Positions 1-8,744 of a stretch of 64,000 nt of DNA are shown here, piece after piece. The stretch comes from Rhodanobacter sp. (GTDB taxonomy: Bacteria; Pseudomonadota; Gammaproteobacteria; Xanthomonadales; Rhodanobacteraceae). The stretch is from contig AP031382.1 in NCBI GenBank assembly GCA_040371205.1, positions 248,001 through 312,000 on the forward strand, given 5' to 3'. The notes under the pieces are model-generated. The model saw only the letters and a program-made list of their open reading frames with translations. It was not told where the DNA came from and did no database searches. Both the position numbers and the translations under genes were made by a program. The stretch's first letter is position 1, and the number at the start of each line of letters is the position of its first letter.

Positions 1-656
1 GCGCGGCTGGCGTCGGCGGCGGCCAGCGCCTGCTGCCGCGCGCGCTGCGCGTCGCGGTCGGCCTTGATCTCGCGCAGCGTGCTGAACAGCGCGAGCTGCT
101 GGCGTTGCAGCGCGTCGGGCTGGGCCGCCTGCGGGTCGTCGGCGAATTTCAGGATGGCGACGGGCGAGGTGACGCCGCTGGCGAGGTCGTAGCTGTACCA
201 GTCGTTGCCGTCGCGGAACTGCAGCGCGCGGCCGTCGGCGCTGAACTGCGGCGAGGACTCCGGTTGCGGCGAGCGCGTGACCTGCACGCGCCGGCCGCTG
301 GCGAGGTCGATCATGAACACGTCGCCGTGCAGGATGAAGGCCGCGTGCGTGCGGTTGCGGTCGTACACCGCCGGGCCCTCGGCCTGCGCCATCGCGGCGG
401 GATCGAGCTTGCCGCCCGCGCCGTTGCCGGCGTCGACGCGGTAGAGGTCGCGCACCTCGTCGCCGTCGCGCTTCAGCGCGTAGTACAGGCTGCGGCCGTC
501 CACGCTCCAGTACGGGCTTTCCACCGCATGACCCAGCCAGTCGGGGCTGGCCATGATGGTCTGCAGATCGAGCGGGGCGACGGCCGGCGTCGCGGCCAAA
601 GTGGCGGCGGGCAGCACGGCGAGGGCGATCAGGCTGGCGAGCAGCAGGCGGCGCAT
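1..656 (-). CDS. S9-family peptidase (DPP-IV-like), N-terminal part, cut by window edge
   Basis: About 218 N-terminal residues are visible; the rest lies outside the window. The protein opens with MRRLLLASLIALAVLP and an AATLAA-type cleavage region, a clear Sec signal peptide, so it acts in the periplasm. What follows (PLDLQTIMASPDWLGHAVESP, then repeated blade-like stretches such as YWSVDGRSLYY and QFSADGRALQF) resembles the beta-propeller that precedes the hydrolase domain in DPP-IV/acylaminoacyl-type S9 peptidases. The catalytic domain cannot be seen. An AAGGA ribosome site lies 6 bases before the ATG. It is divergent from a second S9 peptidase, with 136 bases between the two starts. Confidence 0.75.
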   Translation of the reverse strand, partial: MRRLLLASLIALAVLPAATLAATPAVAPLDLQTIMASPDWLGHAVESPYWSVDGRSLYYALKRDGDEVRDLYRVDAGNGAGGKLDPAAMAQAEGPAVYDRNRTHAAFILHGDVFMIDLASGRRVQVTRSPQPESSPQFSADGRALQFRDGNDWYSYDLASGVTSPVAILKFADDPQAAQPDALQRQQLALFSTLREIKADRDAQRARQQALAAADASR

Positions 657-792
657 GGGTGATCCTTGCAACGTAAAAAGGCAGCATAAACGAGCGCGCG
701 GCACGTGCGACCTTCCCCGTGCCGGAAGTCAGGTGCGTGGCGGTTGGTGCGGGAGTACGCTCGAAGACCGACCGAGCTGCCGGAGAAACCGC

Positions 793-2970
793 ATGCGTCC
801 CATGTTCGCCCTTTCTCTCGCGCTGGCCGCCGGTATGGCGGTCAGCAGCGCGGCCGCCCAACAGGTTCCCAAGCCGCCACACGACGATGTGTCGCTGATC
901 GGCGACCGCGCGCAGCCGCCCGCCTCGCCGCAGCACGACGACGCCAGCGTGCTGCACGGCGTGCGCGTGCCCGATCCCTGGCGCTGGCTGGAGGACGCCG
1001 ACGCGCCGGCCGTGCGGCAATGGATCGCCGCGCAGAACCGCTACACCGACTACATGCTCGGTGCGATGCCGGACGGCAAGGCGATGAACGCGCGCGTGCA
1101 GCAACTGGCGATCACCTCGGTCACCCGTTCCTCGCCGCTGCTGGCCGGCGGCACGCTGTTCTACCTGCGCGAAACGCCGCCGCAGCCCCAACCGCAACTG
1201 ATCGCGCAGCGCTGGCCGGACGGCGTGCCGCGCGTGCTGGTGGACCTCAACGCCCACGGCGGCAACACCGCGATCACCGGCTACTGGCCGTCGCCCAGCG
1301 GTCGCTACCTCGCCTACGGCACCGCCGAGGGCGGCAGCGAACTCACCACCCTGCACGTGCTCGACGTGGCCAGCGGCAAGACCCTGCCCGATACCCTGCC
1401 ATGGGCCGGCGGCGGCACCACGCCCGAAGGTGTGGCCTGGGACGCCGACGAGAAGGGCTTCACCTACGTGCGCTTCCCGCCGCCGCCCGCGGGCAAGGCG
1501 GTGGTGCAGTTCGACGCCGCGCTGGCGCATCACGCGCTGGGCCAGCCCGCGGCAAAGGACGCCGTGGTGTTCGGCCAGGATTTCTCCAAGGTGGCCGAAT
1601 ACCGCCTGCTCACCTCGCCCGGCGCCCAACAGCTCGCCGTGCTGGCCAACGCGGGCGACGGCGGCCCCGCCCAGGTATGGCTGCGCGAAGGCGCGCAATG
1701 GAAGAAGATGCTGGGCGACGAAGCCGACGTGCGTTTCGCCCACTGGGTGGGCCAGCAGCTCTACGCCGCCAGCTTCGCCGGTGCGCCGCGCGGCAAGCTG
1801 CTCGCGCTGGACGCGGACGGCCATGCGCACCAGGTGCTGGACCAGCGCGAAGGCGCCCTGCAGGACGTGGCGCCGGTCGCCGACGGCTTCCTGGTGGTGC
1901 GCAGCTGGGGTCCGGACTGGTGGGTGGAGCAGTACGACCATGCCGGGAAATTCGTGCGCCGCCTGCCGCTGCCCGCACAGGGCATCGCCATCGGCGGCAT
2001 CGCGGCCGAGCAGGGGCAGGACCGCGCGCTGGTCAGCTACGGCGGCTGGACGCTGCCCACACGCTGGGCCGAATACGACGCCAAGGACGGCACGCTCAAG
2101 ACCGTGTTCGCGGTGAAGGCCGCCGCGGATTATTCGCGGATCAAGGCCTACCGCATCGAGGGCACCTCGAAGGACGGCACCAGGATCCCGGTCACCGTGC
2201 TGGCGATGCAGGGCGTGACGCCGGACGGCGCGCGTCCCGCCATCCTCTACGGCTACGGCGGCTTCGACATTCCGGTCGCGCCGCATTTCATCGGGCCCGA
2301 GCTGGCCTGGCTGGAGCGCGGCGGCGTGCTGGCCTTCGCCAACATCCGCGGCGGCAACGAGAACGGCGAGCTGTGGCACGAACAGGGCCAGAAGCTGCGC
2401 AAGCAGAACGTGTTCGACGATTTCCATGCCGCCGCGCTGGCGCTGTTCGGCATGCACTGGACCGACCGCCGGCACCTCGGCATCCTCGGCGGCAGCAACG
2501 GCGGACTGCTGATGGGCACGCAGATCGTGCAGCATCCGCAGGACTACCGCGCGGTGGTGAGCATGGTCGGCATCTACGACGTGATCCGGCACGAGACCGA
2601 ATTCGCCAACGGCGCCTACAACGTGCCCGAGTACGGCACGGTGGCCGATCCGGCGCAGTTCAAGGCCACGCTGGCCTATTCGCCGCTGCAGAACGTGCAG
2701 CCGCACACCGCCTATCCGGCCGTGCTGATGACCACCGGCGCGAACGATCCGCGCGTGGCGCCGTGGCAATCGCGCAAGTTCACCGCCGCGCTGCAGGACG
2801 CCACCAGCTCGGGCCGGCCGGTGCTGCTGCTCACGCGCATGAATGCCGGCCACGGCATCGGCGCGCCCTTCAGCCAGCGCGTGGGCAACACGGCGCTGAT
2901 GCTGACGTTCTTTGCGCAGGAGCTGGGCTTGCCGCCCGCGGCCACGGGAGGCGCCGCCGCTTCGCATTAA
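793..2970 (+). CDS. Prolyl oligopeptidase, family S9A, exported
   Basis: A serine peptidase that cuts peptides after proline. The start at ATG 793 gives 725 residues, is preceded by GGAGAAACCGC, and is followed by a signal peptide (FALSLALAAGMAVSSAAAQ); in-frame codons upstream have no signal-like character. Residues about 30-450 form the S9A N-terminal propeller (DPWRWLEDADAPAVRQWIAAQN is typical of its beginning). The C-terminal alpha/beta-hydrolase domain carries the triad Ser568 in GGSNGG, Asp652 in GANDPRVAP and His687 in NAGHGIG. Length and motif spacing match the family. The enzyme is probably periplasmic. A small esterase gene follows after 30 bases. Confidence 0.93.
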   Translation: MRPMFALSLALAAGMAVSSAAAQQVPKPPHDDVSLIGDRAQPPASPQHDDASVLHGVRVPDPWRWLEDADAPAVRQWIAAQNRYTDYMLGAMPDGKAMNARVQQLAITSVTRSSPLLAGGTLFYLRETPPQPQPQLIAQRWPDGVPRVLVDLNAHGGNTAITGYWPSPSGRYLAYGTAEGGSELTTLHVLDVASGKTLPDTLPWAGGGTTPEGVAWDADEKGFTYVRFPPPPAGKAVVQFDAALAHHALGQPAAKDAVVFGQDFSKVAEYRLLTSPGAQQLAVLANAGDGGPAQVWLREGAQWKKMLGDEADVRFAHWVGQQLYAASFAGAPRGKLLALDADGHAHQVLDQREGALQDVAPVADGFLVVRSWGPDWWVEQYDHAGKFVRRLPLPAQGIAIGGIAAEQGQDRALVSYGGWTLPTRWAEYDAKDGTLKTVFAVKAAADYSRIKAYRIEGTSKDGTRIPVTVLAMQGVTPDGARPAILYGYGGFDIPVAPHFIGPELAWLERGGVLAFANIRGGNENGELWHEQGQKLRKQNVFDDFHAAALALFGMHWTDRRHLGILGGSNGGLLMGTQIVQHPQDYRAVVSMVGIYDVIRHETEFANGAYNVPEYGTVADPAQFKATLAYSPLQNVQPHTAYPAVLMTTGANDPRVAPWQSRKFTAALQDATSSGRPVLLLTRMNAGHGIGAPFSQRVGNTALMLTFFAQELGLPPAATGGAAASH

Positions 2971-3000
2971 GCTGTGCGCTTTCCCTTGCCGATTGCCGCC

Positions 3001-3672
3001 ATGCCGAGCTTGCTTCCCGCCGTCGAACACGAAACCGCCGCCGATCCGCGCTACAGCGTGATCTGGCTGCACGGCCTGGGCGCGGACGGGCACGACTTCG
3101 CGCCGATCGTGCCCGAGCTGGTGGCGGCGGACTGGCCGGCACTGCGTTTCGTGTTTCCGCATGCGCCGGTGCAGCCGGTGACGGTGAACGGCGGCATGCC
3201 GATGCGCGCGTGGTACGACATCGTCGGTTTCGACCTGCTGGCGCGGCAGGACGAGGCGGGTGTGCGCGCATCCATCGGCGCGGTCGAGACGCTGATCGCG
3301 CGCGAGAACGAACGCGGCGTGCCGGACGAACGCATCGTGCTCGCCGGTTTTTCGCAGGGCGGCGCGATCGCGCTGGCCGCGGGCTTGCGCCACGCCAGGC
3401 GGCTGGCCGGCGTCGTGGCGCTGTCCACCTACCTGCCGATCGCCGACACGCTGGCCGCCGAACGCAGCGCGGCGAATGCCGGCGTGCCGATCTTCCAGGC
3501 GCACGGCACGTTCGATCCGGTGGTGATCCCACCGCGCGGCAGCGACAGCCGCGACCTGCTGCAAGGCCTGGGCTATCGCGTCGAATGGCATGCCTACCCG
3601 ATGGCCCATGCGGTGTGCGCGGAGGAAATCGCCGACCTGCGCGCGTGGCTGGGACAGCGTTTCGCCGGCTGA
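3001..3672 (+). CDS. Carboxylesterase/lysophospholipase-like alpha/beta hydrolase
   Basis: A 223-residue cytoplasmic hydrolase of the phospholipase/carboxylesterase family (PF02230 type) that cleaves short acyl esters. Family features visible are IWLHGLGADGHDF at the oxyanion strand, FPHAPVQPVTVNGGMPMRAWYDI, the nucleophile Ser118 in GFSQGG, Asp172 in HGTFDPVV and His203 in MAHAVC. The ATG at 3001 fits the usual family N-terminus; a GTG at 2974 would add nine residues without support. It lies between a prolyl oligopeptidase and algZ, with 30- and 17-base gaps, so the three may be co-transcribed. Confidence 0.9.
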   Translation: MPSLLPAVEHETAADPRYSVIWLHGLGADGHDFAPIVPELVAADWPALRFVFPHAPVQPVTVNGGMPMRAWYDIVGFDLLARQDEAGVRASIGAVETLIARENERGVPDERIVLAGFSQGGAIALAAGLRHARRLAGVVALSTYLPIADTLAAERSAANAGVPIFQAHGTFDPVVIPPRGSDSRDLLQGLGYRVEWHAYPMAHAVCAEEIADLRAWLGQRFAG

Positions 3673-3689
3673 CGCCGCATACTGCGCGC

Positions 3690-4760
3690 ATGCGCCTGCC
3701 TGCCATCGGCCCCACCGACGAACCCAGCCCGCTGCCGGATTTCTGCAGCCTGCCGGTGCTGTTCACCCTGCTGGTGACCGGCGCGTTGGCCGCCACGGTG
3801 GTGTGGCTGGCCGCGGGCGACCATCGCGACGTCTCCGGGTACAGCGTCGGCATCCTGTTCGTGAGCTGGCTGGCGCTGGTGATCGTGGTGGTGCTGTGCC
3901 TGCTGCGCCCGTGGCTGCAGCGCCTGCCGGGGCATCTGCCGTATCTCGCTGCGTGGTTGCTGGTGATGCCCATCGTGGGCGCGGCGAGCTGGGTGGCGCA
4001 CGGGCTGGACGAATCGCTGCACATGGGCCTGGTGGGCGAGGGCGCGGCGGCCTTCGTGCGCGACAACGTGCTGATCGCCGGCCTGCTCGGCGCGGCGATC
4101 CTGCGCTACTTCTACGTCGCCGCGCAGTGGCGCTTGCGCCTCGCCGCGGTGACCCGCGCGCAGGTGGAGGCGCTGCAGGCGCGCATCCGCCCGCACTTCC
4201 TGTTCAACAGCATGAACACCGTGGCGGCGCTGATCCCGCTGGATCCGGTGGCGGCGGAGCGCACGGTGGAGGATCTCGCCGAGCTGTTCCGCGCCGCGCT
4301 GGGCCAGCACGAACAGGGCGACGGCACACTGGGCGAGGAGCTGGCCCTGCTGGACCGCTACCTCGCCATCGAACAGCTGCGCCTCGGCGACCGCCTGCGC
4401 GTGGAGCGCGCGCTGGAGGCGTTGCCGCGCGATTTCCCGTTGCCGCGCCTGCTGCTGCAACCGCTGGTGGAGAATGCCGTGCACCACGGCATCCAGCCGC
4501 TGCGCGAGGGCGGCGTGGTCAGCCTGCGCGGCGCGCGCGAAAGCGATGCCATCCTCATCGAGATCGCCAACCCGCTGCCCGACGTGCCCGCGCGCGGCGG
4601 CAACGGCCACGGCCTGGACAGCGTGCGCCGGCGCGTGGCCTTCCGCTACGGACCGCGCGCCGTGGTGCGGGCGGGGCCGCAGGGCGAGCGCTACGTGGTG
4701 AGTCTGCGCCTGCCGCTGCCGGACAAGGAAAGGGACGATGCGCGTACTGATCGTCGATGA
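3690..4760 (+). CDS. algZ: Sensor histidine kinase of the LytS/AlgZ type
   Basis: 356 residues. Four hydrophobic spans occupy roughly residues 18-145, followed by a His_kinase domain (PF06580 type) with the phospho-acceptor His169 in IRPHFLFNSMN. The ATPase part shows LLLQPLVENAVHHG (N box) and GGNGHGLDSVRRR (G box). This kinase class pairs with LytTR response regulators, and the next gene, overlapping by 23 bases, is exactly that. In Pseudomonas the AlgZ/AlgR pair controls alginate and type IV pili; the target here is unknown. The overlap indicates translational coupling with algR. Confidence 0.9.
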   Translation: MRLPAIGPTDEPSPLPDFCSLPVLFTLLVTGALAATVVWLAAGDHRDVSGYSVGILFVSWLALVIVVVLCLLRPWLQRLPGHLPYLAAWLLVMPIVGAASWVAHGLDESLHMGLVGEGAAAFVRDNVLIAGLLGAAILRYFYVAAQWRLRLAAVTRAQVEALQARIRPHFLFNSMNTVAALIPLDPVAAERTVEDLAELFRAALGQHEQGDGTLGEELALLDRYLAIEQLRLGDRLRVERALEALPRDFPLPRLLLQPLVENAVHHGIQPLREGGVVSLRGARESDAILIEIANPLPDVPARGGNGHGLDSVRRRVAFRYGPRAVVRAGPQGERYVVSLRLPLPDKERDDARTDRR

Positions 4761-5442
4761 CGAGCCGCTGGCGCGCCTGCGCCTCGCCGCCCTGCTGGGC
4801 GAATGCGAAGGCGTGGAACTCGCCGGCAGCGTGGGCGACGGCGAAGCCGCGCTGGCCGCGCTGGCCGAAGCGCAGCCCGACGTGTTGCTGCTCGACATCA
4901 ACATGCCGGGCCTGGACGGCCTGGCGCTGGCCGCGCGGCTGGCCGGGCAGGGGCGGCCCAAGGTGGTGTTCTGCACCGCCTACGAGAACCACGCGCTGCA
5001 CGCCTTCGAGCTGGACGCGGTGGACTACCTGCTGAAGCCGGTGCGGCTGGAGCGTCTGCGCGAGGCCCTGCAGCGCGCGCAGAAGCGGCTGGCCGACGCG
5101 CCGCGCGCCGCCAACGCATGGCTGCACGCGCGGGTGCGCGACGAGCAGGTGCGCGTGGCGTTGGACGAGGTGATCTGCCTGCTCGCCGAGGAAAAATACG
5201 TGCGCGTGCGGCATGCCGGCGGCGAGCTGCTGATCGACGAATCGCTGCGTCAGCTGGAGGAAGCCTACCCCGAGCAGTTGATCCGCCTGCACCGCAACTG
5301 CCTGGTGCCGCCCGCGCGTCTGCTGGGGCTGAAGCCGCTGGCCGACGGACGCATGCTCGCGCGCCTGGCCGGCACCGACTTCAGCCCCGAGGTCAGCCGC
5401 CGCAACCTGCCGGCGCTGCGCAAGCTGCTGCGCATGGGCTGA
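4738..5442 (+). CDS. algR: LytTR-family response regulator AlgR
   Basis: 234 residues. The receiver domain (1-120) has the acidic pair Asp7-Asp8, phospho-acceptor Asp53 in [12 protein letters not shown], a TAY switch stretch, and Lys in LLKPV. The C-terminal LytTR DNA-binding domain (about 135-234) shows [22 protein letters not shown] and [11 protein letters not shown]. It starts inside algZ behind GGAAAGGGAC, so it is co-translated with its kinase. LytTR proteins bind tandem 9-bp repeats; I did not identify target boxes with confidence. Confidence 0.93.
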   Translation: MRVLIVDDEPLARLRLAALLGECEGVELAGSVGDGEAALAALAEAQPDVLLLDINMPGLDGLALAARLAGQGRPKVVFCTAYENHALHAFELDAVDYLLKPVRLERLREALQRAQKRLADAPRAANAWLHARVRDEQVRVALDEVICLLAEEKYVRVRHAGGELLIDESLRQLEEAYPEQLIRLHRNCLVPPARLLGLKPLADGRMLARLAGTDFSPEVSRRNLPALRKLLRMG

Positions 5443-5516
5443 TCGACGCCGGCTCCGCAGGGACGAAGCATCGGCGACAATCGCGTCTTCCGTTCCGTTG
5501 CCGCCATGGAGACCTC

Positions 5517-6428
5517 ATGATCCCCAACACCTTGCGCATCGCCACCCGCCGCAGCCCGCTCGCGCTGTGGCAGGCGGAGCACGTGGCGGCCCTGCTGCGC
5601 GCGGCGCATCCGGGGCTGGCGGTGGAACTGGTGCCGATGACCACGCGCGGCGACGAGATCGTCGACCGGCCGCTGGCGGCCATCGGCGGCAAGGGGCTGT
5701 TCCTGAAAGAGCTGGAAGTGGCGATGCTGGAAGGCCGCGCCGACCTGGCCGTGCACTCGCTCAAGGACGTGCCGGCGGAGCTGGAGCCGGGCTTCGTCCT
5801 GCCGGCGATCCTGCCGCGCGCGGATGCGGCGGACGCCTTCGTCAGCAACCGCTACGCCGGGCTCGCCGACCTGCCGCAGGGCGCCAAGGTGGGCACGTCC
5901 TCGTTGCGCCGGCAGGCACAGTTGCGTGCGTTGAGGCCGGATCTTGAACTGCTCGACCTGCGCGGCAACGTGGGCACGCGGCTGGCCAAACTGGACGAGG
6001 GCCGCTACGACGCCATCGTGCTGGCCTGCGCGGGGCTGGAGCGGCTGGGCCTGGCCGCGCGCATCCGCAGCCGGCTCGCCGCGCCGGACTGGCTGCCGGC
6101 GCCGGGCCAGGCGGCCATCGCCGTCGAGGCGCGCGCCGACCAAGCGCACACGCTGGCCCTGTTGGCTGCGCTGGACGATGCCGACACGCGGCTGGAAACG
6201 GGCGCCGAGCGCGCGATGAACCAAGCGCTGGGCGGCAGCTGCACGGTGCCGGTGGGTGCGTGGTGCACGCTCACCGAGCGTGGCCTGCATCTGAGCGGAC
6301 TGGTGGGCGACGCATCCGGCGGCCGGCTGCTGCGGGCGCAGGCGGACGGCGGGGACGCCGTGGCGCTCGGGCGCGCGGTGGCCGAAGCGCTGCTCGGCCA
6401 GGGCGCGGCAGAGTTCCTGGGCAGGTAG
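5517..6428 (+). CDS. hemC: Porphobilinogen deaminase (hydroxymethylbilane synthase)
   Basis: Third common step of haem synthesis: joins four porphobilinogen units into hydroxymethylbilane. 303 residues, the normal size. Seen are the N-terminal [36 protein letters not shown], the substrate-binding [11 protein letters not shown] and [13 protein letters not shown], and Cys242 in [10 protein letters not shown], which holds the dipyrromethane cofactor (the same number as in E. coli). The ATG at 5517 has GGAG just upstream. It follows algR by 74 bases, the Pseudomonas-like order, but no hemD follows: downstream are four hairpins and a gene on the other strand. Confidence 0.97.
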   Translation: MIPNTLRIATRRSPLALWQAEHVAALLRAAHPGLAVELVPMTTRGDEIVDRPLAAIGGKGLFLKELEVAMLEGRADLAVHSLKDVPAELEPGFVLPAILPRADAADAFVSNRYAGLADLPQGAKVGTSSLRRQAQLRALRPDLELLDLRGNVGTRLAKLDEGRYDAIVLACAGLERLGLAARIRSRLAAPDWLPAPGQAAIAVEARADQAHTLALLAALDDADTRLETGAERAMNQALGGSCTVPVGAWCTLTERGLHLSGLVGDASGGRLLRAQADGGDAVALGRAVAEALLGQGAAEFLGR

Positions 6429-6459
6429 GCACCAGAGTATGAAGCAGCCTTCGCTCAGT

Positions 6460-6584
6460 GTCCGGAAGTGCTTTCCTGCACTTCCCGGACTTGGCTCCGC
6501 CGATGATCAAGCCCCTTGGTGCTTGATCGGCGTGCAATCCATCCGTGGATTGCGCTGACCAGCGGTCAATTGACCGCTGGTCAG
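6460..6584. repeat. Cluster of four consecutive inverted repeats between convergent genes
   Basis: Four dyads in a row. (1) 6460-6471 GTCCGGAAGTGC against 6478-6490 with one bulged base. (2) GATCAAGC 6504-6511 against GCTTGATC 6521-6528. (3) GCAATCCA 6534-6541, loop TCCG, TGGATTGC 6546-6553. (4) A perfect 30-bp palindrome 6555-6584, centred on AATT, that overlaps the stop codon of the minus-strand gene. None is followed by a clear T run on either strand. They probably work as bidirectional terminators or mRNA 3' stabilisers for hemC and the DUF481 gene; this role is inferred. Confidence 0.8.
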
Positions 6585-7405
6585 AAGTTGTAGACCAGGT
6601 TGGTGGTGGTCAGCGTGTCGGTCCGCTTGATGCCCGGCAGCACGGTGCTGTTGTGGCGCACCTGGAAGCCGACCTTGAGCGCCAGCTTCTTGGTCATGTT
6701 CACCGCGAGGCCGGCATCGTTCTGGATGTAGGTGTCCTTGGAACCGGCTTCGGTGAGGAACGTATCCTCGAACGCGGTGTTGTCGGTGAGGCGGAACTTG
6801 TAGTTGACCAGGCCGCGCGCCACGGCTTCGTGTTCCACCGGCTGGACCTGGTTGACCTTGACGCCGTTGATTTCCACCGGGAGCGCCGCCGGGCGGTATT
6901 CCTTGTAACCGGGGCCGATTTCGAACGACAGCTCGTTGCGTGCGTCTTTCAGCGCGATGTAGCCGTAGCCCAGCGACACCACGCCTTGCCACAGGTTGGC
7001 GCCGAAGTCGTCGTGGTCGTAGCGTGCGGCGCCCACGATGTAGCTGCGCGGGTCGAGCTTGTAGCCCACCGAGGCGCCGCCGTCGTAGCGGTTGGCGGTG
7101 GTTTCGAACTGGTCGACCGTGTTGCCGGCGGGCGTAACCACCTTCTCCTGCACCTTGGTGCGCAGCACGTCGAGGAAGAAGCTGTTCTTCCACTGCTCGT
7201 TTTCCTGGTTCAGGCCGAGCTTGGCGTTGACGTTCTGCGAACGGGTGTTGCCGGTGGCGGAGGCGTAGCCGAATTCGCCCGAGCCGCTCCAGCCGCCGTT
7301 GTTGGCGGCGTTGCTGGCATTGGCGTTCGCGTCGGTGTCCTGGGCCTGTGCGGCGAAGCTGGTGCAGGCGGCCAACAGCAGGGCGGCGATCAGGGTCTTC
7401 TTCAT
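6581..7405 (-). CDS. DUF481 outer-membrane beta-barrel protein (YdiY-like)
   Basis: 274 residues with a signal peptide (MKKTLIAALLLAACTSFAAQAQ) and a low-complexity Asn/Ala stretch, then alternating amphipathic strands (WSGSGEFGYASATGNTRSQNVNAKLGL is the DUF481 opening; VGYKLDPRSYIVGAARYDHDD and KLALKVGFQVRHNS follow). It ends in Phe (LVYNF), the usual C-terminal signal of outer-membrane barrels. DUF481 members are described as salt-induced outer-membrane proteins in some bacteria; the true role is unknown. The ATG at 7405 is chosen because the signal peptide begins there. Confidence 0.85.
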   Translation of the reverse strand: MKKTLIAALLLAACTSFAAQAQDTDANANASNAANNGGWSGSGEFGYASATGNTRSQNVNAKLGLNQENEQWKNSFFLDVLRTKVQEKVVTPAGNTVDQFETTANRYDGGASVGYKLDPRSYIVGAARYDHDDFGANLWQGVVSLGYGYIALKDARNELSFEIGPGYKEYRPAALPVEINGVKVNQVQPVEHEAVARGLVNYKFRLTDNTAFEDTFLTEAGSKDTYIQNDAGLAVNMTKKLALKVGFQVRHNSTVLPGIKRTDTLTTTNLVYNF

Positions 7406-7554
7406 GGGTGGGGATTCCCGTTTGTTAAGCAAATGTAAGTGGCACACCTTAACGGAAGCAATTGAATTTGCAATGAACATGGCAGGCGATCCCGTCGCGG
7501 ACCGGCTGGTACGCCAGCTGCCCGGCTCACTGGCCGGCAAGGTTCGCCTGCGCG

Positions 7555-7568
7555 GTTCGGGCCCGAAC
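7555..7568. promoter_or_regulatory. 14-bp perfect palindrome in divergent intergenic region
   Basis: GTTCGGGCCCGAAC is a perfect dyad about 90 bases before the WYL regulator start, in the 250-base gap shared with the divergent DUF481 gene. WYL regulators often control neighbouring genes, so an operator is possible; GC-rich chance palindromes are also expected here. Confidence 0.3.
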
Positions 7569-7655
7569 ACGTGTGCCAGAGGCGCCGGGCAATCTTGCGG
7601 GCACTGCCGTGGATACCCATAGTTCCCATCTGCCGCCGCGACCGCCGAGCCCGCC

Positions 7656-8642
7656 ATGGACCGCTACGAACGCACCCTCACCCTGCATCGCCTGCTGAAG
7701 TCGGCGCATTACCCCGTGCCGCTGGCCAAGCTGATGGAAGAACTGGAATGTTCGCGCGCCACGGTGTACCGCGACATCGACTTCCTGCGCGACGCGCTGG
7801 GCGCGCCGATCGAGAGCATGGGCAGCAAGCAGAACGCGGCCTGGCGCTACGAACGGGACGAAGGCGAGCGATTCGAATTGCCCGGGCTGTGGCTCACTTC
7901 CGACGAACTGGCCGCGCTGCTGGCGCTCAACGAGCTGATCGGCCGCAGCGGCCCCGGCGTGTTGGCCGGCTCGCTGGCGCCGTTCAAGTCGCGCATCGAG
8001 CAGCTGTTGTCCGGCCACGGCAGCGGCAAGGCGCTGCCGATCGAACGCATCCGGGTGATCCCGTGGGGTGCGCGCAAGCTCGACCAGCAGGCGTTCCGCA
8101 TCGTGGCCGGCGCGGTGCTGGAGCGAAAGCAGTTGCGCTTCCGCTATCGCGCCCGCACCACCGGCTCGGACAGCCGCCGCACGGTGTCGCCGCAGCGGCT
8201 CACGCATTACCGCGACAACTGGTATCTCGACGCCTGGGACCACGACCGCGAGGCGCTGCGAAGCTTCGCGGTGGACCGCATCGTCGAGGCGCAGGCGCAG
8301 GACGCGTCCGCGCGCGACGTGGACAAGGACGAACTCGATCAGACGCTGGCCTCCAGCTACGGCATCTTCGCCGGCCAGCCCAAGGCCAGGGCCACCATCC
8401 GTTTTTCCGCGCATGCCGCACGCTGGGTGGCCGACGCGCACTGGCACTCGCAGCAGGTCGGCACGTGGCTGCCCGACGGCCGCTACGAACTCCAACTGCC
8501 GTATTCCAATTCCAAGGAACTGCTGATGGACGTGCTCAAGTACGGCCCGGACGCCGAGGTGGTGGCGCCGCTGCCGTTGCGCGAGGAGATGAAGATCCTG
8601 TTGCAGCTGGCGCAGGGCGCGTACCAGAACCCGCCGCGCTGA
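7656..8642 (+). CDS. WYL-domain transcriptional regulator (YafY-like)
   Basis: 328 residues. The N-terminal helix-turn-helix (about 5-60: ERTLTLHRLLKSAHYPVPLAKLMEELECSRATVYRDIDFLRDAL) is the HTH_11 type; the middle and C-terminal part is a WYL domain (RYRARTTGSDSRRTVSPQRLTHYRDNWYLDAWDHDREALRSFAVDRI) followed by the WCX extension. WYL domains sense ligands, often nucleic acids or nucleotides. The start GCCATGGACCGC has no strong ribosome site, but the protein begins at the standard family N-terminus. Its target is unknown; the divergent DUF481 gene is a candidate. Confidence 0.9.
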   Translation: MDRYERTLTLHRLLKSAHYPVPLAKLMEELECSRATVYRDIDFLRDALGAPIESMGSKQNAAWRYERDEGERFELPGLWLTSDELAALLALNELIGRSGPGVLAGSLAPFKSRIEQLLSGHGSGKALPIERIRVIPWGARKLDQQAFRIVAGAVLERKQLRFRYRARTTGSDSRRTVSPQRLTHYRDNWYLDAWDHDREALRSFAVDRIVEAQAQDASARDVDKDELDQTLASSYGIFAGQPKARATIRFSAHAARWVADAHWHSQQVGTWLPDGRYELQLPYSNSKELLMDVLKYGPDAEVVAPLPLREEMKILLQLAQGAYQNPPR

Positions 8643-8744
8643 ATGGCGCGTAGGCGTCACGCGCCTTGGCCGTGGCGTGGAGCGCGCGCTAGGATGGATG
8701 CCAGCCACGCGTAGTCGCCCGTGAATTCCAGAGGGAGCTGATTC

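Noticed and set aside
705-3689. Very long open frame running on the + strand in front of and into algZ
   Set aside because: It is a GC-rich shadow of the peptidase and esterase genes, dominated by Arg/Ala/Gly; only the part from 3690 has family motifs and a normal start.
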